Translations under genes and position numbers: made by a program
The notes under the pieces: model-generated
What the model was told of the DNA's origin: nothing
Databases searched by the model: none
What the model saw: the letters and a program-made list of their open reading frames with translations, nothing else
DNA from: Plasmodium brasilianum
Lineage: Eukaryota; Apicomplexa; Aconoidasida; Haemosporida; Plasmodiidae
Reading direction: 5' to 3'
DNA length: 64,000 nucleotides
Assembly: GCF_023973825.1 (NCBI RefSeq)
Contig: NC_090125.1
Location: forward strand, 752,501-816,500
Shown: positions 10,092 through 24,700 of the stretch, one piece after another
How the letters are laid out: the number at the start of each line of letters is the position of its first letter
Position numbering within the stretch: the stretch's first letter is position 1

Positions 10092-10564
10092 ACATACTTG
10101 CGCACATATACATTCCAGGTAACAACAAAATTATGAAGAATTATGATTTGTCATGAGCTATCAAAAAGTATTATTAGGAATTCTAAATTTTCGTTTAAGT
10201 TAACATCTTTCTTCCTTTTTTTTATTCTTCTTGAGTTCATATTATAATATTATGAAATATATGTAATTCATAAGGAACTTCAGAACATTAATAAAACCAA
10301 AAAAAAAAAAAAAAAAATGATTCAAACAAATATGGGTAGTATTTCATTTAAAAAAAAAAATTTTTGTAGGTGGCGGGAAATAATTATTGCAAACAGTAAA
10401 ATGAGTATTTTTCAAAATATATTACATTATTACTACATATACGTACATATACATATATACATAGGTATATGTATATATATGCCCGCTTAAACGTAAAATA
10501 TCTAGCCCATATTTAAAAAAAAAAGAAAAAAGAGAAAAAAATAAATGAAAAACAAATATGATGA

Positions 10565-10735
10565 AGGTAAATTTTAAGTTAAATTGAAATTTTAAGTTGA
10601 AGTTGAAAAATGAAGTTGAAAATTGAAGTTGAAAATTGAAGTTGAAAAATGAAGTTGAAAATTGAAGTTGAAAATTGAAGTTGAAAATTGAAGTTGAAAA
10701 TCGAAGTTGAAAATTGAAGTTGAAAATTGAAAGTG
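10565..10735. repeat. 13-bp tandem repeat (TGAAGTTGAAAAT)
   Basis: About a dozen units of 13 bp, alternating between an AAT and an AAA ending. On the minus strand it reads as FNFQLQFSTSI-type peptides, which are not considered coding. Confidence 0.85.
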
Positions 10736-11369
10736 AGGGTAATGATGTAAATTTGTATAAATTGACACACAGCGTGAGGAAATAATATTTCGAAAGTTGA
10801 CATAGTTTTAAAAAGTCATATTATACCGGCACAAGGATGTATTATTTATACTTCTGAAAAAGATCGTATTATGAATTCCATTTGTAATATATATATATAA
10901 GCTATATCTCCTAGTATAATTATTCAAAAAAAAGGAAAAATAGCTACTTTCCTTTTTTTTTTTTTTGTTTATGCTGTTTTTTAAATGTTTGTAATATATA
11001 TTATTTTGTGGAATACTTATGTACATAATACATACATACATACAATTATAAGACATTATACAGGTATGATTTTAGAAAATGTTTTGGAGTTATTGTATTT
11101 ATTGCAAAAATGCATACATATATACCTATTATCATGTATATGTATATATATATATATATGCAGAGGTGTCTATGATGCTCTTTTAAGTGTTATATATATT
11201 CCTACTAATTTCTTCGGCCATGTGTATACAAGTTACTTTAATTTTAAAATAATAAAATTTTAAGATTTTTTTTTTTTTATTTAAATTTCTGTATTAGGAA
11301 TTTTTTTTTTTTTTTCCCTTTTAATAATATATCTTCTACAATATTGACGTAAAGGAAAAAAAAAAAAAA

Positions 11370-11447
11370 ATGGAAAAGTGTCTGGAAAGATTATTAAAAA
11401 ATAATTACTATAAAAAAGAGGAAGAAAACATTATGATAACAAAGCAG
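11370..11447 (+). CDS. Candidate first exon of a small spliced gene
   Basis: An ATG at 11370 directly after a poly-A tract opens 26 codons of lysine/glutamate-rich, coding-like sequence (start MEKCLERLLKNNYY) that ends in CAG followed by GTAAGA, a very good splice donor in phase 0. Downstream acceptors exist at TTGTTAG (exon from 11520; 15 codons then stop) and at a strong pyrimidine tract ending CCAACAG (exon from 11616). From 11616 a GTATGA donor at 11644 could lead to further exons near 11812. I could not settle which chain is real, so only the first exon is called. The likely product is a protein under 100 residues. The second exon option gives a weak histone-fold-like pattern (IT..L......L..EYI), too little for a name. 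Confidence 0.4.
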
Positions 11448-12024
11448 GTAAGATATTAACATTTCCTAAATGAATGATAACTATTTTTTCGCTATTTTAA
11501 TCTTGTTTTTAATTGTTAGACGGGTTTTACGAATATTCATCTTAGTTATTATTATAACCCTTATTAATAGTAGTATTTTTTTTTTTTTTCTTTTTTTTTG
11601 TTGTTATACCAACAGTTATGTATTAATTTCACGAATACATTATGTATGAAATGATAAACAACATTTTTTTCAAAATACAAATGCTTGTTACAGTAACATT
11701 TGCATAATAAAAGGCGATCATCTATATGTGTTTATATATGCACACTCGTTTCCATTTATGTATGTATGTATGTTTCCATTTAAGTATGTGTGAATATACG
11801 TATAAGTGTAGCAAAGGAATACATTTCAACGAATATTTGTGCAGATGATTGATGTTTAAAAATGTATTGTGTGTTTATAATATCATTAATGTAAAAAACA
11901 AAAATACGCACTTGTACACACACCATTTCGTTAGTTTGACATTAAAAGTTGGTCATATTAGAACGACTAGCAAGTTTAAAACGTGTTGTAATTGTATGTT
12001 TTTTCCTCTTGTTTCATCATTTTA

Positions 12025-12180
12025 TTTTTTTTTATTTTATTATTATTTTAATTTTATTTTATTTGTTTTTTTTATTTATTTATTTTTTTTTTTATTTTTT
12101 TATTTTATTCTTTTTTTTATTTTAATTTTTTATTTTTTTTTTTTTTTCCGTTTTTACAACTTTTTTCCCCTTTTTTTTCG
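12025..12180. repeat. T-rich low-complexity tract
   Basis: About 150 bp almost entirely T with scattered A, broken only by a few C and G bases. Open only as F/Y/L peptide; no periodic unit. Confidence 0.7.
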
Positions 12181-12761
12181 TGGTTTAAAAAAAAAAAAAG
12201 AATACTTGAAAATTATTTATTTCGAAAAATTCAGTGCAAACATAATAAATTATAAATTTGTCACAACTTCATAGAAGTGAAAATAAACCAACTTACATTT
12301 TGAAGGCAGTTGAATGTACAATTTGATGCCTTGAGAAAAAAGCACAGAATAAAAAAAAAAAAAAAAAAAAAAAAAAGAATACGCATTATATACTTAAATA
12401 AAACTTTTAATTCTTTATTATCGAAACGGCTAATCGTGCTATTAATGAAAGCATATATTTATCATTACAAGTGTAAGAGAAAATGTAAATTTGTCTGCAT
12501 ACATTTTCTGTAAGAAAGAGCAAATTATATAGAAGGAAATTGGCAGATTTGTACGCAGAAGTGTAGTATACACATATGCACGCATAGATGCATAAACGCA
12601 TTCCCGTAAACACTCATATAAGGCCAAAGAAAGACAGTTTTTTTCCCGGAAAAAAATATATTTACAAAATTGACATTCTTCCCCTTAAGGCGCATTAAAT
12701 GGGTACAAATAAAAACAAAAACAAAAACTACAAGTAATTATAAGGAAGGGTATTTGGAAGA

Positions 12762-15700
12762 ATGTTTCAAAAATTTGTATCCGACATACTAAATAAAATT
12801 TTGGGTAATTTTATTTATGGGTTAGATGAAGAGAAAATCGGTTTAAGTGATTTATTAAGTGGAAAACTAGAATTAACGAACATACATTTTAAACAGTCTA
12901 TTATTGATTTAATTGATATACCATGTAGATTAAATTTTGGATGTGTAGGATATTTTAAAATTAATTTACCCATATTTTATTTTATGAAAAATCCTATAAA
13001 TGTATATATAGAAGATGTTATAATAGTCCTTTCTACTATTCCTTCTAAATATTTCGATGACAAGTTATATAAAGAAAAATATATAGAAAACAAAAAGAAT
13101 TATTTGTTATCCTCTGAATATAGAGCTATTGTTTGTTCTATAGAAGGGGGAGTAATATGGCAAATGATTTTATCCTTAATAAATAATATAAATATATCAA
13201 TAAAAAATGTTCATATAAGAATAGAAGATTTTTCAAGTAACCCATCGAACTGCTTCGCATTCGGCATAAATATAGAAGAGGTTTTTTTAAGTCTCCCCAA
13301 AGAAGGTCTACCGTTTAAAAGAGATGGGTACTATACAAAAAAAAATGAACTTGTTAATAATACTATGATAAATATGATTACAGTTAAAAAATTAGGATTT
13401 TATATGGATTACTTAGATATGAAAAAGCTGATAAATAGAAAATATTTTGCACAAAGAAATAATCCATTTGTTAAAAACTTGCACCAATATAATAATACAG
13501 ACCATGAAGAAAGAAATAATGTTACAAAAAAGAAGGGGAAAAAAAAGAAAAAAAAAAACATATCCATAAATTATTTCTAAAAAAGGGAAAAAATGTAAAA
13601 TCCAATGAAGAAAATTTAAATGAATTTCAAAATATTATAAAAGATATAAAGCATAATTTTTCCACTGCTCGAAGAAATGAGTTGGATATTAAAAACATGA
13701 GCAAAATTAACAAGAAAATTCAAGAATTAAACGAAAGAATTCTAGGAATTAAGCGCAACAATGATGGTAGTTATAATGACAATGTAGACTCCAAAAAGGA
13801 CCTGAATACGCAAGGAAGTTTTATGGGAAACAACAGCAGCAGTGGTATCCACAGAAACAGTGACAACAATAAGAACAACAGTAATAATAATAATAACATT
13901 AGCAATTGCCTTTCTACTAGTGATAGTTGCAATAAGTATGGGAAAAAATGCTCTCTATCCATCAGCAATTTTTACAATTTTAACTTTTTTTCGAAAAAGG
14001 AAGAAAAGGTACACACGTTAATCCACGATCTACATATTGATAATGATGTTAGTTGGATTCCATGTATTACACAATTTGCCAACTCGTTGGAAAATAAAAT
14101 AATCAAGGGAAAAAAAGAAGAACTCATAAAAAAGAAAAAGAAAAAAAGAAAGATAAATGTCTATAGTGAGTGTAAAAAAATGAATAAATCAAAGGTCTTT
14201 AATAGTGCTTACAATGAAAGTAAAAGATATAATAATTACCAAAAGGATTATGCTTATGGTGTAAATCCGAGTAATAACTTCATATATGATTTGAAAAAGA
14301 TAAATCCAAAAAATGATAGCACTAGTTATATAAAGAAAGCGGTCTCGTTTCTCTCTATGAATTCCTTTACAAACACAGTTAATAGAAAAATGCTAAACAG
14401 ATATGACAATGGTGTTGTAAGCAAAACAAAAGATCACCATTTAAGTGATGGTTATTTTACAACGAAGGAGAAGGTATCCGATTCTGATCCTTCTTATGGT
14501 AGCTATGTAAATAAATGTAGAAAAGTAAAAAATGATAAAAAAAGAAGAAAATATACACATTTAGGAAATAAAGAGGATGAAGGTGGTGACGTTTTTTATG
14601 ATGTTGTTGATGATTGTAAGAAATTTTCTGACAATGTGCAAAACTCCTTTTTTAAAAATGATGAAAAAATACATTTGAATTTTATAAGCGATATAGAAGA
14701 TAAAAGAAGGAAAAAATGGAGAAAGGGCCATAAGGGGACTAACCACCATAGTATAGTTAATACTTATGAACAGTTCGTTGATTTCAAAGATACAAAAGAG
14801 GAAAAAAATGTAGAAGAAGATAGATTAAGTAAATATATAAAAATGAATGAAATAAAAGAAAAAGTAAGAAAAAAAAAAAGGAAAAAAATTCATTCAGTTT
14901 ATTTAATGTATGAAAAAACGTATAAAATAAACAAAGCAAAATTAAATACATTTTTCTTATTTTTACAACTTGTAAAAAATATAAAACATGATTATATTAT
15001 AAACCCAAATATCTTTGAGGGTTATGGAGAAATCTACTTAAGCTTAATCCCAACTGATCATGGGCATCTTCCATTTTCTCGATGTTTTTCAAGTTGGGGT
15101 ATACAAAAAAGAAGCGAAAAGGAGTTTGATGAATGTTTGCCAAAATTAAGTGTCTTTGTTACTTTAAAAAATATCAAAATAATTATTTCTGATAAGCAAA
15201 TATTAAATATTGTTAAGTGGGTAAATTTTAATTTTTTCACCTTCTACTTTTGGAAGGCGGGAATAGTATCTCAGTTTGAAAAATCTAAGGCAAGCAATGA
15301 AGAAGAAATTGCATATATAAACAACTGGGTTCTAAAACTTTTAGGTACTCATGGTTCCAAGGAAGAAAAATTAGATGCAGAAAAATACTGCGAAGAATTT
15401 GAAAACAATCATTCTATAAATATAATTAATTTGTTAAGAAGTAGAGCTTTTTGCAAACTGCAGGAATTCAAGAAAGAAGTCGAACTAAACAAGAAGAACA
15501 AGGTGAACAACCAGATGAACAGCAAGAAGAACCATAGTTCTACATCCGATAATGCAAGTAGTGCAAATGCAATTAATGCTGATCCCATGGAGAATAATAA
15601 TATTGTTATGTTCCCAGATGATGAAGATGATAATAATGATAAGGGCAATGCACTTAAACAAGTGGCAAACGAAAGTATACATGTGTTAAAATACTTAATG

Positions 15701-18700
15701 AAAAATCAAAAGGTATATGATAAAATTAAAAACTCTTTTAGAGAAAAAATTTTTACAATAGATATATGCATAGATATATGTATTATTAACAGTACGTTTC
15801 TATTAACTGTAGAAACGTCGAATGAAATCAATGCTCGAACGGTTCATTTTGTTAAAACCTATGCTGTGTTAATGCAATGTATACATTATCACAATCAAAT
15901 ATCAAACACCCATGAATTGAAAAACTCAATAGACATAGAACTGTATCCCCTAACTTTACTTCTTATAATAAACAATCTAGACAACAAATATATCAAACCA
16001 GAGATAAATGTATTATTTATATTAACAAGTGCAAACAGAAAGGAGAGTTATGAAAATTATCATAAAAAATTTCTTTTTAATGTAGAAAATTTTGAATTTT
16101 TAAAAAAATATAACATATTAAAAAAAAGGAAAAATAATCTTGTTCATATAAAATCAAGAGAACAAAGTGATACACTTAATTTTGGTAACATTAAACAGAA
16201 GCTAAAATTCTTAGTAGAAGATAATTTCTTTTATCCTAAGAGAGAAAATAATATTTACTGCAATGAATTAAATGATATAGTGTCATCAGATCCGTCTATA
16301 TACTTAAGATATGACAACCAGTTATATACTATATTAGAAAAACCTGATCATAGACTTTTCCTACACAATTGTGCATACTCAATATTTAATATAAACGGGA
16401 AAATTATAAATTCCTTTGTGGATGATTATTATCATTTTACAGATAAGAGAGCAGTGCTAGGGAAAAAGAAGAAAAGCACATTCTCATTTAAAAGAAAAGA
16501 ATACTTTTTAGAGTTAGGAGCAAAATACTGTAATGATATTCTTGATAATTATACTACACATACAAATGTTTTTTTAGATATTCAATTGGAAAAAACATTA
16601 TCATTTGTTATTACAAAATCAGGTAAATCTTCAGAAATTCAAGGATATAGTTTAGTTCTAAATCCAATGAAAATCGTTAGTGAACTAACACCAAGATTAG
16701 TATCTTATGAAGAAACATTAGATGCAAAGAAAAAAAATATTTATGATTCTTTTTTCGTACAATTTGATGGTATTAAAATAAAAAGAATTCTTAACTGGCA
16801 ACACGCTGCAAGGAATTATAAAACATACCTCGATGATCATTTTATAAAACCATATCGTAATCTTTTTCATTCGAAAAATAAAGCATTTTCTTTAACTAAA
16901 AAGGATGCACCAGATAAATTCTCATTCATATTAAATCGCACAAAAAACAGGGATCACTGGGGTAATCAAAAGGAGAAAGCTGAAGGGAGCAAAGCAGAGG
17001 GAATAACAAATGATGGACACGATCGCAATTACTATAATAAGTTAAGGAGCGGTAATAAAGCTGATGTGTACAGTGATGCCCATAAGGGCATTTACAACGA
17101 CGACTGTAATGATGTCCATAAGGACTTTTACAACGATGGCTACAGCGACGGCTGCAATGAAATTCGTAGCACGTTCTACTTGAGCAGTGATGGGAATATG
17201 TCCGAAATATTTAACCTCAAAATAAGGAAAAAAAGTTCCTTCAGTGATTGTTCATCTTATGAATACAATGGTAATGAAGGAATGGAATTACTTCGAAGAG
17301 CTTCGAGCTGCCCAGCTACCAAAATTGGGAAGGCTAGTATTATGTCTCAAATAGATATAGATGATATTAATAGAAAAAAAGGGTTATCTTATAATGTAAA
17401 AGAATATAAGAAGAAAAAGAATTATAAAGAAGAAAATAATAATTTTTTTTTTTTTAATACATGTGCAAACGAATGTGAAGAAAGGGAAGGACAAGAAATT
17501 GTAATTAATACAGATATTTACAAAAAGCATAAAAAATCATGGAATAAAAGAATTACAAACGCAAATAGTGCGAACTATTTTACTCATAATCATAATGATA
17601 AAATTTATAATAACAACTCCAATTATGTTTTATCAATGAGTGACAAAACGTCATGCACTATTCATTTGTGTCATATCAAATTTAATCCAACATACCCTAT
17701 GTTCATTGTTAAATTAAATGAAGAAAATTTATATGTTAATGTTTGTGATTACGATGTCGAATTTTTCTTTTTAATTTTTTCGGATGTATATGAACATTAC
17801 AATATGCAAGAGTTAATGTATAAAAAAAATAATATTTTATTCTTAAAAAAAAAAATTAAGTCTATATCTAAGCTGAATAAGAAGTATTACAATAATACCC
17901 TCATAGGTAGTAGTGGAAATAGGACCCTCTTCAAAAAAGGGTTTTACAGGAATAGAAGCACAAAGAAAAAGTCTACCAGCGAAATGAAAGGAAATTATGC
18001 GGAAGATGCAAACTCAAAGATAAAGAAGCAAAAAGACAGTTCCAGGAATGAAAAATGTAGTATTGTAGAAGATCATGGAGTTATGAAACAAAAAAAGGGT
18101 ATAAAAACTGAAGGGAAAAATAAAAAAATATATATAAAAAAAGAACAGCTATTAGAGACCCATTCACAAGAAAAATATAGCATTTTTTGTTTAAAAGAAG
18201 ATGAAAAGGACCAAGTAATAGACTTTAACAAAAACACAAAAAAAGAAGAGTTGTTAAAAAATAAACATGAAAGACATAAGAGGAAAACATATGTTGGGTA
18301 TATGAGTGATGCTAACCTGAGAAGAACTAAAGAATTGTCCATAAGGGAAGTTAAAAATGCCTTAGTTCAAAAGAATGACAAAGAGGATATATTTCCGAAA
18401 TGTAGGAAATGCAACAGTAATACAATTTTCGGTTCCCATGCAAAAGATAACCTCAACTTAAATGCAATAAAAGATAAAAATTATGTTAATAATTTGAGGA
18501 AAAATGAGAAGAAAGGAAACGAAAGAGAACATTGTGATAACGTGGATGCTTCCTTATATGATGATGAAAAGAGTAACATATCAAATGAGAATGACGAATA
18601 TATCATTAAATTAAATGATAATCCCGATGTACTTGTTTTAAGCAGTAGAAAAATGACAGCGCTGAGGGGGAGCTATCATTCTAATGCAACATCAGCTGTA

Positions 18701-21700
18701 AGTGATCTTGTGCGTGATCATTCGCACGAGAGAAGTAGCAAAGTAGCAAAAGTTAAGAAGAAGAAAAGAAGAAAAAATAATAAACAAATAGGTCGAAAAG
18801 CGGATAGACAAAAGGTTGGACGAACGGATGGACAATTAAATAGAGAAAATCCACATTTTGATGAGGATGCTGCAAAATCACGTACACTTATCTCTTCAGA
18901 TGACGACTCATGGGTGGATCTTCTGGAAAATTACGATAGCAATGAATCATTGGATGATAATGAGAAGAAGAAAGTTCAGAATATGCTAGTTGATGTAGAA
19001 AGTATTAAAAAGAGGTTATCAGCTAACAACAATTTTATGATTACGTGCAGTTTATCCCTTAGTATTAAGAAAATATTTGTTAGATTATGGAAAAGGAAAA
19101 GCCCTTTAAAAAAGCAAAATAAAGCTAGTAACTTAGATGACCTCAACATCTCTAATAGCTTCCAATTTATAGATAAATATACCTACTCAGGGAGGGAAAA
19201 TAGAAAAAATACAACAAAAAAGCATAATAGTAGTACACACCTTAATATTAATAACCAACAGGATGACTATAAAATAGGGGAAGAACAGGATGGTTATAAT
19301 TTTACCAGCTTATTAAGAGAGGATGATATGAATTTATTCCAAAATAAAGAGAGAAATAATATTACACAAGAAGAGAATGAGGATGAGTTTTTATTAAATA
19401 AAAATTTTATAACATTAAATGAAAACTTACAGAAGAATATGTTTAATAATATGCAATATGCTGTTCCTTTATATACGATTATATTTTCCGATATATGTTT
19501 TGTAGCAAAAGTTGAGAAGAATAATTGTGCTTATGTCTTGTATTCTATGAATAATGTAGACATAAGGGACGAAACGAATATTACGCTGTTAAGTATGAGT
19601 TCAATTTATCACGGAGATCCAAAGTGCAGCGATAAATCGGTATACTTTACTTGTAAAAAATTGATGGATGTAGAAAAAGAACAAGTAATAAATTATGAAG
19701 AGAGAAAAACAAAAGACTCTACTATAATAAAAAACGAATATAATAATAATACGCTTGAAACAGATGATACCTATTTAGATTACTCTATAAGTAATATTGA
19801 TTTACCTGACCTTAACAAGACACATTTTGTGCTATTATACTTCGGGTATCTATTCAAAAATAATCATACTTTTAAGTTTATATTAAATAGAACTAAGGTT
19901 AAAATATTTTGGGAAATTATAGATGAGCTGATGTCTTGGATAGTAAACATAAATGAGTTGTTACCAAAAATACACACAGTTGAATTAGATACAATTACTA
20001 AATTAAATAATAGTGAAAATAAGCATTTAGATTATTATTTACAAAAAATTCAGTATATAAATTATGATAACGTATATTTTAAGCAAAACGATTTGTTATC
20101 TGCTCTATCCTTAAAGAGGGTTTACAAGATACCCATAACCAGTTTTATGAATTATTATGCCTTAGAATTTCAAAAGGAAATCGCCGATAATCAAATTGAA
20201 TCTAATGAATGTAACACGAGAGAATGTGTGAAGATTGAAAATAGTGGAATATACAACAAATATATTATAGACTACACTGATATGTATGATGATTCGAGTG
20301 ATGATGTATGCATCATTACAGATGATACCTTAGTATGTAATAATCTCAAAAATGTTATTCTTGTCGATACTAATATAAATGTGAATAGAACCATTAAGGA
20401 AATACTATTTTATGAAAATTATTTTTTCAATTATAGTTTTAATAAAATAAACAAAAAAATAGATATTGAAAAAATTATAACTGGAGATAACACAAAAGAT
20501 ACTATTTATTATAAGGATAAGAAAACTATACATAAAAAAGAAAAGAAGTACTTAAACAATTCTGCTAAATCATTTCCTGCTTCACTACATAGTGCTACAA
20601 CTTCACATGTGACAAATAACGAATTAATTAAAAAGAAAAATCATCTCGAGCATTTTCTTGTAGATACAGAACGACAAGTATCATTTGATCACTTAACTGA
20701 TGACTTGAATTGCCAGTATTGTTGTCATTTAAAAAACCTACATTATACAGCATACACAAAGGAAATATGCAGAGCATATGCATACCCGTATATACACGTA
20801 GATGTAGAGATTAATTATTTTGAATTTTGGATATCTCTAGACCCTATTAGAATACCACAAAAGAGAAACACCTACCTTATGAGTGATGCTAGAAGTAATA
20901 ATATGTATTATTCTAGAGGAAAGAGAAGCAAAAGGATAAGGAGAAACAGGAAAAATTTAGAGCAAAAATGGAAGAAGAAATCTAATTCGATTAGCAGCAG
21001 GAGTCTTAGAAGCACTAAGGGAAGACACATGAAGGAAAGTGCTTCGTTTAGTTATTATGAAAAGGTGCAAGACGGTGCAGGTATTGAAAATTGGGAACAT
21101 GTTAAGAACGTTGAACATAGAGAAGGCGGTATGGATTCCAAAGATGGTGGAGAAGCATCAAGTAGAAAGAAAACAAAATTTCATGAAAAAATAAGGCATT
21201 ACAAGAATATGAATATAGAGAAACCATACGTTTTAGCAACGAAAGGATGCATAAAATCTGTAATATTTTTCTTATTATATAATGACCAAAAAAGCGATAA
21301 AAGGGAAGAATTAAGTGATGAGGACTGCAGAAAGGAGGATGAACATAACATTAACACATCGAAATTGAAAAGACATGTAGTTAGCACTAAATTGATCAAT
21401 TTGAATAAAAAAAATGAGCATGTAGAAGAACTAAAAAATAAGGTAACAGAAATGATGAATTATTCTAATTTAAGTAACGTGTTAAATGCACAAGATTTTT
21501 TTAAGAGTAAATTTATACAATGGCTTAATTCGATATCGTGTTTTCTCCCATGTGTAGTAAATATTAGTATATTTTTATCTCAAATTACTAGCGCGATTGC
21601 TAAACCTGTAGCAACAAACCCTTTTTTGAAAGCATATATTGATTGGAATAATGTGCCTTATAATAATATTCTTCTTCAACCGTGCAGAGGAAAACTGAAT

Positions 21701-24700
21701 TTCGAGATGAAAATTCCATCATCAGAAATATTGGTAGAAAGGTTTTTAGGAATTAACAAAATTACAAGTTTAAAATTTTTCAAGAAAAATAATTTACTTT
21801 ATAAAAATGTAGTTGAAGGTATAGATTTAAATTTTTACTTCGAACCAGTAGTAGTCAATATTGATTCAAGCACTTTGACGTTGCTATATCAGTTGTATAA
21901 TATTATCCTTGATTTTTGTAACTATTCTATGAAATTTTATTCTACTAAATCGAAAGAGGACGAAGAGGAGCGTATGTATAGGGTTAATGTGCATGACGAC
22001 ACGTATTACGACAACTGGGCTGAATTTATTATCAACGATAGTTTTTATCTTAATGTGTATGACACAAACTCATGTATAGATTCGTGTGAATATTCTGCAT
22101 ATATAAATGACGAATTAATATCTGATAATACCGATTTGGATAGGGAACTAAATTCATATAAGTATAATGAGAAAAACAAATTATTTGCTAACTTCTTTTT
22201 AAAACCACCTAATAACATGCACTCAAAAGGATTAAATGAGGAAAAATTATCACATGGTGAGTTCAATAAGGACATTTTAAATACTGAGCAAAATGAGAAA
22301 AAAGAGATAGAAATGAGAGAGGAAAACATAGTACAAAATGGAGGCGAAATCAACACAGTAGTGCACAGCGAGGAGCAACCTATGTTTACATACGAATCAG
22401 AAAAATCTGTGGAGGGACAAAATGAGAGATACGTAAGTAGTGATTCGCATGAGAAGAATAAATATCATAATAATTATGTACTTGATTCGAACATACTTAA
22501 CATTCTAATGATGAATTTTGTAGAAAATGTAAAAATCAATTGTACTGTGAATTTTGATGTATTGACATTTCAAATATGGGATTCAAACACAGCATACAAT
22601 AGGTGCTCTCTTAATTTTGTTATAGAATATATCTACATTAATTTTTACACCTTAAGTATTTATGAGAAAAATGTAAATTGCAAAAATAACGAACTGTTTA
22701 ATGTCAATGATAATTCTTCTGCTTTCCAAAAAAGCATAAGTTTTAATAGAAAGAATAATGGGGTCAGTAAATTTAGTAATGTCCCAATGGGTTCTAACGG
22801 CGAAGATGCACCTCATGAAAATAACAAATCGTTTTTTCTAAAAAGAAAATATCCGAGTTATTTACCGAATGAGAGTTCTAAAATGTATTCGTTTAATAAT
22901 AATGTAGATGAAATGCTTAACTCTTCTGTGTCTAATGTTGTTTACTATGATGACACGACTACTAAAAAGGATGGAAAAAAGAGTATCAATAAATACATAT
23001 ATAGTAAGAGTGCAGTTGAATTTATTAGAAATACGGACGCGGAAAATTTGAGCAAGAAATGCAACATGTCAATGATGGGTGATACAATGACAGATCATAT
23101 GAATAATGTAAATAATAATATGGATGGGATTCAAGAAATATGTAATGATATGTACGATGGGAGATTACCTATTTTTAACAGTAGCAATAATAATAATTGC
23201 CCGGACACGAATATGTTCAAATACGAAACTTTAAACATGTTGAAGAAGGAAAGACTAAAAGAAAAAGAGGATAATAAAGGATTAAGGAAATTGTTTAATT
23301 GGAAAAATTTTTTTAAAAATATAGAGCAGTTCAAAATAGAAATAGTGAATATTTTGAAAAGGATTTTTTTCAGAAAGAAGGTAAAAGAAGAGTTAGAAGT
23401 CAAAGAAGGTGAAGCAAAAGAGAAGGGCAAGAAAATTACAAAAAAGAAATACGAAAATTGCAATGATATTTTTATGAAAAATAATTTTATGTTTAATGAT
23501 ATAAAAAATTATAATGAAAACAAAGTAAATAAAAATATAGAATGTAAAGTAGAATTTCTAATATACTGTGAAAATTTTAATAAAAAGGAAAATTCGTACC
23601 AAACATTTATAGAACCCATGTGTACTGAAATTATTGCAGTTAAAAAGGATTTAAATTCACCAATTCATATATATTATTATTTCTCCTGGTTAAATATTAA
23701 TTTTAATTTTAATTTTTTGGACAATATTTTATCTCTATGTTGTAGTGTAATTTTTTCTATGATAACTCAAAGAACGCGATTATTACTAGGTCGACATATG
23801 TATGATGTAGACAGAAGAAAGAATCATAAAATAATAATGCAGTCAGGAAGGAATGAAAAATTAGATGATGTTTCATCGAGATATCCACATACTCACCACA
23901 CAAACAATAATACAATATATCATACAGAATATGATGATAACAACACGGAAAGAAAGAATGTTAGCGAAATGGATGATACACATACATCCATGTACTTTCC
24001 AAATTATTACGCATCAATGAATGAAGAACAGTATAGAGATCTGGCTATAATAACAAATGAAAATGTACTTTTTAGATACAATAAATTTGATGTTCTAAAT
24101 TCTGTAAATAGATCTCTAGATACGTACATTTTTGGTGAGTTCATATTAGAAAAGTTGCTTAGGAATTATCAATATTCTTGTCAATATCCAGGAGATTATT
24201 TAGCAAAATCTGAAAATGAATATAACCTGGACAAATCACAATCCCCATCAGAACAATTATTGCACATAAAATTATTCAATTTTATCAAAAAAAATAAAAG
24301 ACTAGAAATGAATAATATATGTAAGATAAATAATTTACTGGGACAACCAGTAGCTATATGCACGGTACATGAAAAAAATCCTACACCTAATGTTGATATT
24401 TTTACTATGTGTTTACAGTATAATTCGAAAGCGTCCAAACATGCTTATGATAAAAAAAAACAAAGTGTCTCTCCATCTCCTACAAAAAGATTTTCCAAAG
24501 GGGATGTGTTGGGCAATGACTCAGATGCAGGTGACAATAGTGCACGTAATTCTAGGAATTCCGAAGGAGAAAAAAAGAAAAAAGAAAGAGAAAAAGAAAA
24601 AAAAAAATACCTCAAAGCGAAATAGAATACCATGATTTTTATGATCTGTCGGATAATGAAAATGACAAAAGGAAAAGTACAAGACAAAGCAGAGTTATAC

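Larger units (their letters stand above)
9520..12761. other. Divergent intergenic region between PRP4 and VPS13
   Basis: 3.2 kb separating the PRP4 start (minus) from the VPS13 start (plus), so it should hold both promoters. Contents: the 21-bp minisatellite at about 9600-10005, a 13-bp tandem repeat at about 10565-10735, poly-A/poly-T runs, an exon-like stretch at 11370-11447 with a good splice donor, and a very T-rich stretch at 12025-12180. No other gene can be supported. Confidence 0.7.

Noticed and set aside
9546..10136. Plus-strand ORFs with VYYEYSY or CTTNTVT repeats
   Set aside because: Minisatellite artefact; no ATG context, no non-repeat domain. Only the minus-strand uORF geometry at PRP4 is kept as a finding.
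11849..12274. 141-codon ORF upstream of VPS13
   Set aside because: Most of it is poly-Phe/Tyr from a T-rich tract; the start is not in a good context and only parts could be exons.
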